This document shows positions 23,234 to 37,020 of a DNA stretch of 64,000 bases, in pieces. The stretch spans positions 21,493,001 to 21,557,000 of the forward strand of contig NC_092680.1 in NCBI RefSeq assembly GCF_964355755.1, read 5' to 3'. Source of the DNA: Antedon mediterranea. Its lineage: Eukaryota > Echinodermata > Crinoidea > Comatulida > Antedonidae. The position numbers and the translations under genes are program-made. Under the pieces are notes generated by a model. The model had not been told where the DNA came from and ran no database searches. It was given only the letters and a program-made list of their open reading frames with translations. Position 1 is the stretch's first letter; each line of letters starts with the position of its first letter.

Positions 23234-23612
23234 TTGAGGTACATTAACATCGCCAATTTAGGTTCTATTCATGTCCTCATCGCCATATGATCGTGAGTGT
23301 CCAGCTATGAACTTGAAGTACATAAACATGGCCAATTTAGGTTCTATACATGTCCTCATCGATATGTGAGCAATGATCGTCAGTGCCCAGCTATGAACTT
23401 GAGGTACATAAACATCGCCAATTTAGGTTCTATTCATGTCCTCATCGCCATATGATCGTGAGTGTCCATCTATGAACTTGAAGTACATAAACATGGCCAA
23501 TTTAGGTTCTATACATGTCCTCATTGCTATGTGAGCAATGATCGTGAGTGCCCAGCTATGAACTTGAGGTACATAAACATGGCCAATTCAGGTTATATAC
23601 AATTAGTCCTCA
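23234..23612 (+). repeat. 85 bp tandem array, right part (4.5 copies, alternating subtypes)
   Basis: The array resumes at CTTGAGG right after the hAT remnant. Copies alternate between a short type (TATTCATG, and CATATGATCGTGAGTGTCC lacking the GAGCAATG segment, about 79 bp) and a long type (TATACATG with GAGCAATG, about 86 bp). The true repeat is therefore a dimer of about 165 bp. It fades after 23600. Confidence 0.85.
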
Positions 23613-23629
23613 ACGTCACAACAAGCCGT

Positions 23630-25640
23630 TTCCCAAATATATATATTTTTTTAATTAGATCGCACTTTCTAATAAGAAAACGAGGTCAATAAAAATAAAC
23701 ACAAGTAGGAATAATTTCAATAGCGATTTCTGCAGCTTTTCAAGATTTATTTACCCGGTAATATGTATTCTCATGAGTGTCATTTTGCCTCCGTGTCAAT
23801 ATCCACTTGCAATCTCTAATGTTTTGGTTTTTTATATGTAAAATTCGTAATTATTGTTTGCGCAAACTCGCCATTTGGTCGTGCCTTGTTCGATTTAGTT
23901 ATAAGATGTCACTACAAATTAAGGACTGCTGTAAATACAGATCTGTTCCATAAAATTAAACTTCTAATTGAGAAATACTACCCCTCTTTCTGTTTTGAAA
24001 CGAAGAAAATATATAGGCATTGTAAATCATATTTACCGGTTTAAGTGTAATAAAATTAAACTTTACAGTAAGAAAATTCAGTTTTACTTTGTCATGACAC
24101 GAAATAAAATAACTGAGGTATAATGTGCGACGAGAGCTATACTAGGTGTAATAATGATGAATGTGTATTCTTTATCTTTACTCTCCTCTCTCCAAGTTCT
24201 TTGCTTAATTCAGCAGCCCTATTTCGAAAAGTGAACAATTTGTAGTTAAATTGTGATCTTGTTTTGTTGTTTTACTTTACTGCTGTTTGTGATCTTCGTA
24301 AACCCTTCTTCATGTCATTCCTCATGTTAATGTTTGTATCAAACGATTGTCCTTTATCAAATGAATTCTTTAGATATCTTTAATTTCTCAATATGATAGA
24401 AATTATTTTATTTACAAATATAGTTTTATTCAACCTGTTATTGGTGCTTTGCACTGTTGGTTCGAAAAAAAAAGATGGCGATGAAACCGATAGGAAGGTG
24501 GTGTAATTGTAGAGATAGAAAAGGCACTAATTTGTTTTCAGGAAATGGAGATGGTGAAATCAGCGATATACTGCACATCAGTTGAGGAGTCATAAGTAAA
24601 GATCGTTGGCAGGTCTTTATGAATTCGTTGTGCAATTCGCTGCAGTAATCGTATGGTACATAAAATACTATCAAGTTTAATTGCATATTTGGAACATGAG
24701 AATAAACACGAATAACGGAAAAGAGAATAAGATCCTGGTATTAATAAATGAAAACAACTTTGCAAGTGTTTGTTGCTTTAGAGTATGCAAGGAACGACAC
24801 AAGCACGATAACCTTATTATTTTCTAAACTGAAAAAGTTTTTAAAGATTTGAAAATTGAAATAATTTTTATATACCGGTACATAAAATGGAAACAAATAA
24901 GCATAGGCATCTAATAATACCATTGGCCTATAAGTTAGGCTAAATACTAAATATATTATAATTTGGGTTATTGAAGAATATTTGTTTGTAATATATTTTA
25001 TTTTTGGCACAGTTCCAAGAAATTAAATTACCGTCTGCAAACATAATAGTTTATGGCGCTTAAAATGTATTTTTAAATCTTAAAATCAATAGGCCCGGAA
25101 ATGCTACTTTATTATGCATTTCTGTCTCGGTTGTTTTTCACTTTCAAGTATACCTTGTTGACGTCACTATGTCACGTGTCAATTAGTGTTTGTGGATGTG
25201 TACTTATTCAGTATTTTGACCTTGCAAAACTTATTTGGAACTTAAGCCCTGGCACACGACCATTCTTAAAGTATAATAGCGTATTGTGTTGGCGCTACTT
25301 AAGCCCAGTGCTGTCTTCAAACACTTTTACATAACAAAAGTACTGAACTTTTAAGAAGTCTAGATGTGTAAAGACACATCGTTATGAAGTGTTTCATTTT
25401 CTCTTCCCTCTAAATTTAAACTTGAATGTACAGTATTACTGTTGGTTGTAAATGGAAACGTCTTTTTTAACTGTGCCTCAGCTCTGCAAATTTTATAAAA
25501 TTAATTTGGATAAAAGTACCGAATGAGATTACTGAAACCAAAAAAAAAATGTTATTTTAATTTTGAAGAAATGGAACGAATGAAATAGAATGGAATCATT
25601 ATATTTCACGCCCTATATTAAAGTTTGTTTCTTCCAATAG
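23630..25640. other. Gene-free AT-rich stretch
   Basis: I see no coding frame with family features, no RNA gene and no ordered repeat here. Confidence 0.5.
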
Positions 25641-25659
25641 CAAACTTAAGTATTTCTTA

Positions 25660-25935
25660 CCTTTTAGCAAAAATGGAAAGTTTTATTCTTACAATCAAAA
25701 TAATAAATTGAAAGTTTTTCTTACATTTTAAAAAGTAAATGTAAAGTTTTTTTCATTCAATTGTCAAATGGAAAGTTTTTTCTTCCATTCAACTGTGAAA
25801 TGGAAAGTTTTTTCTTACATTTAAAATAATGGAAAGTTTTTTCTTCCATTCAAATGGCAAGACAGTTTGTCATTTTCCATTCAATTGTCAAATGGAAAGT
25901 TTGTTTATTTCATCCAAAAAGCAAACGGAAAGCAA
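25660..25935 (+). repeat. Degenerate tandem repeat, about 30-40 bp unit (AAATGGAAAGTTTTTTCTT)
   Basis: AATGGAAAGTTTTTTCTTCC and close variants recur about seven times with CATTCAAnTG linkers. The copies are diverged and uneven in length. Confidence 0.75.
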
Positions 25936-25939
25936 TCAA

Positions 25940-28900
25940 TTAGCCTTATTTGGTGGTTGAAAAAAAATAAAAAAGTATGACGGCCGAAAATGTGGGACAG
26001 TTATCGCGTTGTGTGACCGTCGTCATGTCTCCTTGGAGAAACGGCAAATGTGTAATCCTTTTTACATGCCAATTTCCCGTGTATTAACAAGCCGGTGGTA
26101 GCCGTTTGAAAATGATCACAAACAACTAAATTGGAACCAGTCGATCGTTCCAACAGGAAATCATCATTAATAAATTTGTGCTAAGCAACTTACTGCTTCA
26201 AGTTTTATTAATGGTATAAATAATTTAACGTCAACGACATCGGATGATTTTAAAAAACAGGTTTATTTTCAAGAATTAATTAATAATGTCCAGGATATTA
26301 GACATGTGTAGAATGGACAGTTTCTACTGTACTGTGACACATTTAAAACATAGATTTAGGTTAATTTTATAAACAGATTCAGCCAAAAACGTTTCCATGT
26401 TTGGAGCGGGAGCAAAGGTTGTGAAATATGCTATGGTGGTTTAATAAATAATACAGGCGAATTGTGTATTGATAACCCCTAAATACGAACATTTACTTTA
26501 TAGGCCTGCTCACCAAAAAATGCAGTATATTATTGAATAAAGTCTCTGAAAAGGAGGAAAAAATTCAGTATAATAGGCCTAACATTTTGATCTCTATTCC
26601 ATTACATAATGTTTCTAGTTATTAGGCCTACACCTGTAATTGCGTCCATATTTGATTAAGACAAATATTACAATTATCGCATCCTCGCGTGACATAGTTT
26701 ACCGTCTTGACAAGTTCATTAATATTAATTCTAAATTAACAAAATGTTCGATTATTCCCCATATGCCGCCGAACTTCTCAATGTGATCATCCTAACCTCA
26801 AAAGCCAGGCAGACACCATCTGCTGTTTATTAAAGGCTATTTGAACTGTTTCTATTATTTAGAATAATTAAACATTATGTTCCTATTTGCATAGTTATTA
26901 TGGGAGTACACAAGTATACAATTGTATGGTTGTGATAAGGGTTTACAGGTAATCTAAGTCCAACTCGGGATTTAAGCCCACTAGCATGCTTCTGTTCAAC
27001 ACAGTGACGACGACACACGTTGCAATAACCCTATTCAGCTCAGGTAGTAGCAGATGGTTTGACTGTTTGATCAGTTTTTGTTACCAGTGAAAAGAATTGG
27101 CTAAAAGCCTCTGGCTAACATTGTTAAGAAGCTTTCATACAGGGTCATACCTTTCCCAAATTCTAGTAGTTCAAACAGCACGCGAATACCACATCGACGC
27201 GTGGCGAATCATTTTTTCTTCATGAATGGACCTATAGAAATACAATCGCAACAAGCTTATCAACGAGTTTAAACTGATATACGAAATCCACAAACAATGG
27301 GGTTTACCTTAATAGCCTATATAAGAAAATATCGATGGGCATGGACGATGACCAGCTGCCGTAATCCGATAACATTTTGATTTGGTCGTCTTCGAATGCG
27401 TCCTTAAGAGGGGTAAAATTGAATGACACAAGGACGATGTTTTGACCCAAACCGGCCTAGAGAAGATGCACCTGCAAAGCAGTCGGGAAATGATCTTGTC
27501 TTGTATTCAATCACTTTACAAGAGAATTGATAATATAGCAAGCTGCACACTTAAGCAAGGTCAATCTCTAACTACAGTTAATAACGAGTGCTTAAAATGT
27601 ATTATCATGTTTTTAATCTTAAAAACATCTTAATAATTCTTAATTAACTCACATTAAATAATAAAGGACGGACTGTACATCCAAACAACTATCTTTCAAG
27701 TCTCTCACTAAAGTGGTTTACAGTTATATTACTAATTTATTTCTTCACTATCTTTCAATATACCAGGCCCTCTCATCTTTACAAATTCGTAAATATAGGA
27801 CGTCAAATTGCAAACAAAAATGTGGGAATGATCAAATTTACGAAAGTGAGAGCAAAATGACAAAAAACATTTAACTCGCAGCAGATGCTGTCTGCTAGTT
27901 TATATCACGTGATCATGTCAACATACGTTAAGTGGTTCCTCGCGGCAGAAATAAAAGTCTTTCAAAATGGATAAAATGACAAAATAATTTTGAAATTGAA
28001 TCGTTGAAAGGTAATAAATAATTAAAAACTACAATTTGTCGCGTGCCAGAATCTCTCCTCGCCAACCAAATTAATTAGATAAAATACGGCAGATTGAGTA
28101 CGATAGGTTGATGTGCTCATATTTGAACATGTTTATGGTTTATTGCGCATAAAATGTGAAACAGGTGTCATCTTTGAAGCGTGGTGAACTTTAGCCACGA
28201 TAACCACGCGAGGGACACGCGTTTGAGATTGGCACGTGTTCCTGTAAACTTGTCCTCATTGAGTTCGCTCACGTACGGAGGTTACGATTTAACGCTATGC
28301 GTCGTTATATTGGTATGCGAGGTTTTAAGTGGTACGCATTAACCGCGCACGCGTCTTTAACGAAGACAAAACAAAACTAATTCCGTACCTCTGTACTCAA
28401 GCCTAACGCTAATCGAAAAGAATAATTAAATTGCACGGAAATATTGGTAAACAATCTAACAATAAAAAACCAAGTAAATTCAGACTCTATTTTACAACGA
28501 CCCATTATTTTTTCAAACGATCGACCTGGTTTATTCTCGTGGTAAAAAACAGGTGCCTAAATTAATCAACACGAACCGGAAAATCCAAACATATTATGTT
28601 GGGTAACTCTTCGTATATAATGGCAAAGATAATAAACATAAGCTAACGCTTTCTGTTGTATGTTGATCTTCTGTTTACTAACCGTCGTTCCCCAGACTCT
28701 AGTAATATGAATGGTTGCAAAAGACACCGCCAAAGCTCGGCGACGGCAGATGGGTGAAGTAGTCACGAAAACGTAAACACAATGATAAATTAGGCTATAA
28801 TATATGCGATCGTTTATTAACGATACACACGACATTCGCGCGAGTTTCCTGAAGTTATTAAAAGACATCAATGAATGTTACTTGGAAGATACTATGTTAG

Positions 28901-30840
28901 AAGAGAGAGGACTTGTTAATGATAACGCTTTTACTGTTTTAACTGTGTGTCCAAATCCATCATAGCAATACCGTAAAAAAAATATAATAAATAAAGATAA
29001 TGACATTATGACCAGTCCCTGTTATGACATCATTTGTTGATTCCTTATCAATTTTAGACAATGATGTTGTAATTTGAACTACATATATACCAACTATTTC
29101 TAATTTAAATCAAATCCCACTTTCCATCAGTATTAAGCGTCACCCTCTTCTCGTGATTTTCGAGCCGCCTCTGTTTATTTTTAATGACAAAAAAATCCCT
29201 TAAAATCGTAACATTCGATCGCACTCGTCGGGAACAATTTGAAGTTGAAAATGTATGTAAGCGATTCTTTCAGTTTCATATTGGTAACAAGAATCAATGT
29301 CGATGACCTACTAATAATATACGGTTAATTACTCTCTATTTATTGTAAGTATAATTAGCGTCTCTCTTATGCCAAAACCAACCAATTCTGAACCTAATAG
29401 CCTACCTCTAAAAAGCATGGAGGAGAATTAATTCTTCCATGCATCTTTCTTTCTTTTCTTTTTATGCGTGCATCTTTCTTCTTCTTTTTTTTCCTTTTTT
29501 TATTTGCTGCTGCTAATTGATACGGTATTGGTAAAGAATGTTAATGTTTTCGTAATTCGGCTTTGTTGCCAGTTCTGGTGACGAACACGGACGGGAATAA
29601 AACGAAAACAACTGCAAGACAAAAAGTTAGGAGGACTAATTAAAGCAAAACGTAATTGCTCCAAGATTAAACATAAATACACATTATGGTTGTGGTGTGG
29701 ATGAGCGCTTAACTCGTGTCTCGTTCCAAACGAAGCAACCTGTTTGATTTTGTTTATTTGTAGTAGATACGTAGGCTATAAACACTGCAATTAGTTGCCA
29801 TTTTGATTAGTGTTCACGGAATAAAAAAAAACCTATGCACAAGACCAGCAGAAGGTCAGCATCTATTCGGATAAGTATATTCTCGGATAAGGACTATAAA
29901 CCGTAGGTCCAGTGTACGTTATAACCCATGTGTAGGCCTACTTTGAAAAACCCAGTTCATCATTCGAGGCGAGTAGGGGGTTACCTCTGTGAACTGGTTC
30001 ACAAAATAGCCCCTGTATAAGGGGATTAAAACCTATCTGATAGGACAGTGATTCATTTACTATTGGTAATCCTTGGCCACATGTGTCTAAAGGCATAAAA
30101 TATAAAATATATATATAAAATATTCAGAATGGTAGAGGTATTTTACTCGAACTAAGGCTATTCTGGTAAGCGGTAACCAGCGAGGTGTTTTCACAAATGT
30201 CATTCTATGGCATATGGTTCGTAGACACTATTTCTAGCTCCATACAATAGCATTAGAATGACCTATCAAATGGTAACTCATCGAGAAAAACAAGAGAAAA
30301 CACCAACACGTATTATTAGATCAATAGGCCTAAAAGTAACATTTTATCTCTAATTTTATCACAGTTTCCCGTTGTGAAAGCGCTCCCTGGGGAACAACCA
30401 CTGCGAGGAATAGTTATAAATAGGGCTAATGCTAAGTAGGCCTAGGCCTAGATATCGGACAGAGGAGGATAATAAAGCAGTTTACAATTCATTCTTGATG
30501 ACTTGTCACGTATAGGTACCTGTAGAACAAAAGACGTGTCTGATTTCTAGTAAATAATTGATGCCAAGAAATGGAAAGTCGTTAATACTCAAACTAAGTT
30601 GTATTGAATTCACCAATGGGAGCAATTGAAAAGATTCTCTGCCACGCGACCATTTTTTAATGAGTCCATTCAAGGCGGATCAACGTATAAGTCTGGCCTC
30701 GATTTCATTCAATTTCTCAACTTCATTAAGCTTAAGCTATAGTGCCGTGTATATTAAAGGGGGCCAATTGAGTCAAATATGCCACGCAACCAAATATACG
30801 GTACCACTGGGTAAAAAAGAATTGCTGCGAGCGCTATTGG
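25940..30840. other. Gene-free stretch
   Basis: Nearly 5 kb with no convincing gene. TAGGCCTA octamers are frequent (26574, 26623, 29933, 30325, 30437, 30443). A 14 bp inverted motif GTGAACTGGTTCAC lies near 29989. Confidence 0.5.
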
Positions 30841-30844
30841 ACTA

Positions 30845-30966
30845 AAGCTCTGTCTACACTATCAAACTTTATGTGACAACAAAATTTGATGTGCTCTTAT
30901 ATCAATACCATATTTGGGCACATCACACTTTTTTTTTGTCAAACTAGTTGATAGTAGACAGAGATT
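30845..30966. mobile_element. MITE family A copy 1, about 120 bp
   Basis: The left end TAAAGCTCTGTCTACACTAT is inverted at the right (reverse complement AAATCTCTGTCTACTATCAA). The interior has ACCATATTTGGGCACATCAC and a T-run before TGTCAAACTAG. These blocks recur in four other copies in this window. Confidence 0.85.
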
Positions 30967-31639
30967 TAGAATAGTGACGGTCAACACTAATATTATATCA
31001 TGGTTTATGTATTTCCCTGGTCAATCATCAGGACCTACTCCAACGTAACTTATACGAAACAATTACAGAAAGAACAAAACCAACAAAATGTTATCTCCAG
31101 AATAATTAATAATAATATTATCACGATCTACTACTACTACGAACGTTCATGATCAGTGTATGAATCCACTCATTAAGTGCCTCAAAAGTTCAAAACACTA
31201 TATTCTAGAATAATAATACTATATAAACAAAATCAAGCAATTAATTATTCTCGTTCATGAAAGACACGAATTTGGATGTGATTCCATTTCAACGACACGA
31301 TCCGTCATTTAAATGAGTTTTCTCCCGACTGAATAGGGTCGATTTTTGTAATTATAAAGTTAAATATTCTCACATCTAAGAGCAGCTATTGTTATGAAGC
31401 AATTCGGTGAGTAAATATTTAACAAGGCTGACCTGTATATAGTGGCTAGATACTGAGATACCGTCAAGTACCCACGCGACAACGGTAATGTACTGCCACG
31501 CTCTATACGTCAATTCCCTAGTCACGTGACGGATACCGCTTGTCAATCTGTCTCATTTAAGCTAACGACATCTTTTTCACAGGGTTGAGACATTAGTGAC
31601 AAGAGGAAGATGGGACTATGGCGATAATCATTGTGATAA

Positions 31640-32112
31640 AATAATGATGATGATGATGACGATGAGGATGACGATAATGATGATGATGTTGAGGATGTCG
31701 ATGATGATGATGATGATGACGATGAGGTTAATGCTGATGATGACGATGATGATTATGATGAGGATGTCGATGATGATGATGATGACGATGATGATTATGA
31801 TGAGGATGTCGATGATGATGTCGATGAGGATGATGATGCTGATGAGGATGATGATGCTGATGATGATGACGATGATGATTATGATGAGGATGATGATGCT
31901 GATGATGACGATGAGGATGAGGATGATGATGACGACGACAACGATGATGATGACAATGAGGATGATGATGATTACAATGAGGATGATGATGACGACGATG
32001 ATGATGATGACAATGAGGATGATGATGATTACAATGATGACGAGGACGACGACGATGACGACGACGATGATAACAATGATAACAATGAAAATAATGATGG
32101 TTGTGTTGTTGG
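31640..32112 (+). repeat. Long compound (GAT/GAC/GAG)n microsatellite
   Basis: Almost 470 bases are GATGAT with GAC, GAG and AAT interruptions. Open frames on both strands (poly-Met, poly-Asp and poly-Ile types) result from the triplet repeat and are not evidence of a gene. Confidence 0.95.
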
Positions 32113-32169
32113 TGGCGCTGATGGTTGGGATGATGGCAATGGTCATGTAATGGAAAATGAAAATATTAA

Positions 32170-33395
32170 TTAAAAAAAAGTTCACGCTCCCCAGGCCACT
32201 GGTTTGTTTTTATTTTTCGGTCGTAACCTTTAAATTCATTTGCGTTGAAAATGATAAATTAGCCAACAAGTTCAGTACAAGATTGGTAGATAAAATGGCA
32301 TTACAAGCATCAACATACGCCACCACTCGACCGATAACAATATTGTTCCACTTATTTCGTATTTGTGTAGCTGTCATCTGTGTAGTTATGATTTTAAATT
32401 ATACAGTTTTTGATAGATATAGTATCTATAATATCTCTATGGTTTGGCTGTTCGTTATCTGAAGTTGTATACAATACAAGGATACAGGATATTATAGTCC
32501 TCTAACATGAGATCAAGATTAACCTGTTTCTTTGGTTGTCTTCCTGATACATTTTTAAATGTTACTTATAGGCCTATAGTTTTGTTTTGTTATATTTATT
32601 GTGGCTCAAATAAATGTTTTTCTTGTAGGTCTATAAAAAGTTCAAATGTAGGTAGCCATTGCTGGTGTACACACCTAAGAACAGGTTATACTTAACAACA
32701 CTATCCGTTATAAATGGGCCACGCGACACACCGGCCGCTCAAACTAGATCTGACCAATCACATGTCGTCTTTTACAATCGAACTTTTCCTCAATGAATTA
32801 TGGAAAAAAGAGTTTTGTAAAGGTGTAAAGAAATTCACGACACTAAAGTAAGAAAATAATTCTAAAGGGGTATAGCAAAAAAAGACAATAGAGTTGTGCC
32901 TTGGCTATAATCTACATTGTTGGATTCGCGTGGCAATGAGTGCTAATTATTTAGGCATCTGTTTGCATGCCTTGCCTATATTGTGTCATGCTAAGATTAA
33001 GAGGAGGGTTTGCTTAAAACCAGGGGTTAATACATCAAACTGAATGCTTAACCCGAGAAGTACCAGTGCATTAGTTATTTATTGTTGCTAGGCAGATTTT
33101 CATAACACATTAATAAATATCGGATCCTGCACGATGATGGTTGGAGCCTTATTTTTGTATGTGCCTTTCGGTCTACCAGTACCAGCAATTTAAAAAACAC
33201 GAATAAATTAGTTTAAACTTCTGAAAAATTATTTTGAATACTAAGAAAATCTACCTGGATGTACACAATATTTAAAAACAATATTACTTGAGGCTTAGCA
33301 TGCCCTTATGTTGATGCAAATGCTATATAAATGTAATAGGCCTACTAGAACCGTATACGTGGAGGGGGAACTCTTTCTTAATTGTATAATAAAAC
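32170..33395. other. Gene-free stretch
   Basis: AT-rich DNA. At 33313-33340 GATGCAAATGCTATATAAATG resembles the 3' end shared by many SINE/LINE elements. No gene is supported. Confidence 0.45.
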
Positions 33396-33398
33396 TGT

Positions 33399-33512
33399 AA
33401 AGTGTGGTTTCCACCAATCACAAGCGACATTTTGATTGGTTAAATTCTTGCGGCGCGCTTACGTTCTTGCGTTGCGTCCTTGTCGTGCGTTCAAGTGTGA
33501 ATCGAGCTTAAT
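33399..33512. mobile_element. MITE family B copy (decayed)
   Basis: AAAGTGTGGTTTCC at the left, CCAATCACAAGCGAC inside, and TTACGTTCTTGCGTTGCGTC with TCGAGCTTAA at the right match the family B layout with a shortened left arm. Confidence 0.7.
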
Positions 33513-33514
33513 AA

Positions 33515-34780
33515 TGGAGATTTTATTTTCAATATGAACAAATAAAGTATTGATGTTAAGTACGTTTGGAGGAGGTAAAGTTTGTCAATCAAGTACGCGA
33601 ATTGTGATGTATATTGCACCACCTGGTGATTTACTAAAGAAACCTCAAAGGTAGTATAAAAGAGGTGGTATGTCAGTAAAGTTGTTAGGTACATAATAAC
33701 ACACTTATCCCCCTGTGGCACTCTCGCGTGCCGCTGGATTATCCTCCAAAATGGCTTTTAACGGATTTTGGCATTTCTATACACTACAACGTTTTACTTG
33801 AATAGCACAGCTTATGCCGTTATAATGATTAAGTGTATCTCAAATAACTATATAAGCCTTCTTCCGAGTTAAACAAAAATGGCGTCGAGTTTTTATACAA
33901 AAATGATTTAAAGACAAACTGAAAATGTGAAATGTTAGCGGAAATTGAACATAATATAACATCATACTATGCTTATTAGTGTTGCTGGGTTGTGTTCTTA
34001 GTACCGTACTTAATATAAAATTAATCTCAAGAAACATAACAGTTTCTTTGCTGTTTGTGGTAACCTTGTCGCCGAATAATCTCAAGTGGCCAACAGATAC
34101 GATATGTAGGACTCCATGTTGTAGTTTACTTTATAATAACGTGTTTATTTCGAGTCGTAAGGTCAAGTTACATCCGGGACATATTATCACAATTACTTAT
34201 CAATACCCCAAGCGTCTCATTTAAAAATTATCTCCATGACAACTATAGTAATTTCTTTAGCAAAAAAATACAATATTCAAACACTGCATTGGTCCAAAGT
34301 ACGGTAACAAACAAGAGCGCTTTTTTATTGCGATACCTAAATTTACATTTATTTACTCAAATACGTGAATAAACATTATTCGGCGTGGGTACACTTGTAG
34401 GTGAGTGCTTGCTATCTCTTATATGGACCTAGGCCAAATATCAACTTTGTCGTCTGCAAACAGAACTTGAACGCGAACGGCACGCGACGGCGCGTGCTTG
34501 GCCTATCAATTGGGTCACGCTTTGCTTTGGTAGTAAACGTTTCGGCGCTTTTAAGAGGAAAGGTCTGTTCCGGTATCTAAAGTAGACCTATTATGTAGTA
34601 AGTTAAGATAATCATGGAGGTATCCATGAGATAATATAGCACTTCACCTGAGAATAATAAGTCAATACAAACAGGTGCTTAATGTGGCTCCATATCGTAA
34701 GGTAAAATCTTAAGCGTGGTGGTTTGGGGTAAGGTGGGGAGAATGTAGGCCGCGCCTGCAGAGTGTCGTCATACAATATT
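33515..34780. other. Gene-free stretch
   Basis: No recognisable gene, RNA or repeat. Confidence 0.45.
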
Positions 34781-34866
34781 ACGAGTGCAACTCAAAAGAG
34801 AGAGAACAATTTGAGAATTCTGATTTAAATCTCAAAATGTGTCTCTTTATTTGGAGTTGCACTCGT
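34781..34866. repeat. 86 bp foldback hairpin (13 bp perfect arms, nested inner arms)
   Basis: ACGAGTGCAACTC (34781-34793) is exactly inverted at 34854-34866. The next bases continue an imperfect stem (AAAAGAGAGAGAACA against TGTGTCTCTTTATTTG), and an inner TTGAGA/TCTCAA pair surrounds the loop. It may be a tiny foldback transposon or a transcribed hairpin. Confidence 0.75.
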
Positions 34867-34920
34867 CTTATGTTATTCACAAAATATTCCGTGTATATTG
34901 TGATATTTTAAAATTATCAT

Positions 34921-34976
34921 TTGAGATGACCAGTTGTCCTCGGACCTTTGAGATGTCCAGGTGTCCTCGGACCTTA
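34921..34976 (+). repeat. 27 bp tandem duplication
   Basis: GAGATGACCAGTTGTCCTCG GACCTTT is followed by GAGATGTCCAGGTGTCCTCG GACCTTA: two near-identical units. Confidence 0.8.
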
Positions 34977-34979
34977 ACA

Positions 34980-36630
34980 ATTCACATGAACATAATATGC
35001 ACATGAACACCATGTTTGACATTTATTATTGGAATTAAATTTAACTCCTTGTTTTTTGATAAAGGTATTCGATGATGTTTAATTCCAGCATCTCGTCACT
35101 TTAATTTCTTAACCGTGTTAAACTAAAAACTAAACACAGTTCATTTCAAACTCACAAAATGAACTTTTACTCGTCCGATGACGACGCCAGTGTATGGCTA
35201 ACTCTTCAAAATGTCTGGACTAACGTATTAAAGATAGACATATTTACCGCAGGTATTTTATCGTTTATATAACTATTGTAATAATATGATATAATGCACG
35301 TCACCTTTGACCCTGATAATGATTATACCACAATGATGTGAGGATGATAATGATAATAACACGAATAATAATTATGATAGCACCAATTGGCCCTATAACA
35401 TGAAGAGATGATGAGTAGTTCGCGTGCCGTGATGACAATCAAATTAAATTGAGTTAAAGGTAATTTTGAGTTGACGATAAGAATTTACCAAGAAGGTACG
35501 GTTAGTGTCACATCCGTTGTACTTTATTCTTTTGAAAAACGGTTGTACTTATATCATTAGCGGTATGTATCACACAAACACATTCAGGTTGGTAAAGTAC
35601 GGGTCCCCCTGAATGTTTTTTCGGTTAAAAATGAGGACACGACTGAGCAAGTGAGGACGGTTTGCCAACATTACTTAACCAATAAACACGCTAAGTTTAT
35701 TTAACACCCAATTTTAAAAACACAACAATGTAGACACTTTTAATAAAAATAAGCCTATTTTGTATGACGATGTGCACGAATATTGTATATACTGGCATTT
35801 TAGTCTCAATGAGGTTTTATTAATAGACCAACTGGTATAAAACCACAACAATGACAGAAAAGAAGAAAAACAATTTTTGAATAAAAACAACTTCTGGGCG
35901 AGTAACTGTTTACGTCAGAAAAGTCTTGAGCATGTGGCATGCATTGTCAAGTTCTTATGAATTTTTTTATAATTCTAATAATGTTTAAAAAAAGGTGGAC
36001 GATACCATTTATTGTATAATAGTTTTAATAATCATTTCTGAACTTCAATTACTTGTTTTTCATCAAATAATTAATTTAATAAAATAAATAATATAGGCCT
36101 AGTAATAACATCGCCTTATCTAGATTATATTAATTATTATTATATTAAAATACAAACGTACAACCACTATCAAGTTCTTTGTTTTTTCGTAATCCCTTCT
36201 GAAATATTAATCAACAGGTTAATTGATCAATACACCTTTAAATAAAACAAAAAGCAGGTTTATAACAATCGATATTGGTAGGATTAAAATGAATTTGATC
36301 AATAGAGCTATTGAATACAATATCACGTCTGCACGAATCATCATACTGTTTTTATCTCTCGATGATCGATAACATTCAATAATCATGATGAGTCAATCAA
36401 ATACAGGTACATCAAACAAAGAGAAACATGAAAAATAAAAATCACAAATTAAAACATGAGGTTTTTGAATATGAAATCATGATCTTACGATGAAAGTACC
36501 CTCTGCGTTGTATAATAGTCAACAACGCTACGGAAAAACATTTTACGTGCGGGTTAATAGGTTGACAAAAATGGTACGCGCGGCAACTCAATGGTATCAG
36601 TGGCAAAATAGATTGAGAGCGATTATCTTA
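34980..36630. other. Gene-free stretch
   Basis: AT-rich, without a recognised gene or ordered repeat. Confidence 0.45.
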
Positions 36631-36637
36631 ATTATAG

Positions 36638-36800
36638 ATAATGATAATGATGAAGATGATTGATGATAATGATGATTATGATGATGACGATGACAATTAT
36701 GATGATAAATATGATGATGATCATGATGATGAAGATGATAATGATGATGATAATTATAATCATGATCATCATAATGATCATGATGACGGTGATGATACCA
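36638..36800 (+). repeat. (GAT)n compound microsatellite
   Basis: GATGAT with AAT, TAT and GAC interruptions over about 160 bases; the Asp-rich and His/Ile-rich frames on the two strands are artefacts. Confidence 0.95.
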
Positions 36801-36902
36801 TTTGTGAACTGTTTTATGACATGTGATGCAGAATAAATAAAATAAAAAGACATTGATAAAATATTTTTTCGTCGTCATAGGCCTAAAGTGTCCGTTCAAA
36901 GG

Positions 36903-37020
36903 TGAAGGTGTATAAATCCTCCGTTATTCATGTTATCAATTCCAGCATCTTTGTTATGTAAAGGTGTATAAATCCTCCGTTATTCATGTTATCAATTCCA
37001 GTATCTTTGTTATTATGTAA
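36903..37020 (+). repeat. 57 bp tandem duplication
   Basis: AAGGTGTATAAATCCTCCGT, then TATTCATGTTATCAATTCCA, occurs twice in a row with a single substitution and a 3-base indel. Confidence 0.9.

Noticed and set aside
31596-32185. Long open frames of 184-185 codons on both strands
   Set aside because: They lie wholly in a GAT/GAC triplet repeat; poly-Met/Asp/Ile translation is automatic and no other protein feature is present.
36597-36899. His/Tyr-rich and Ile-rich frames
   Set aside because: By-products of the GAT microsatellite at 36638-36800.
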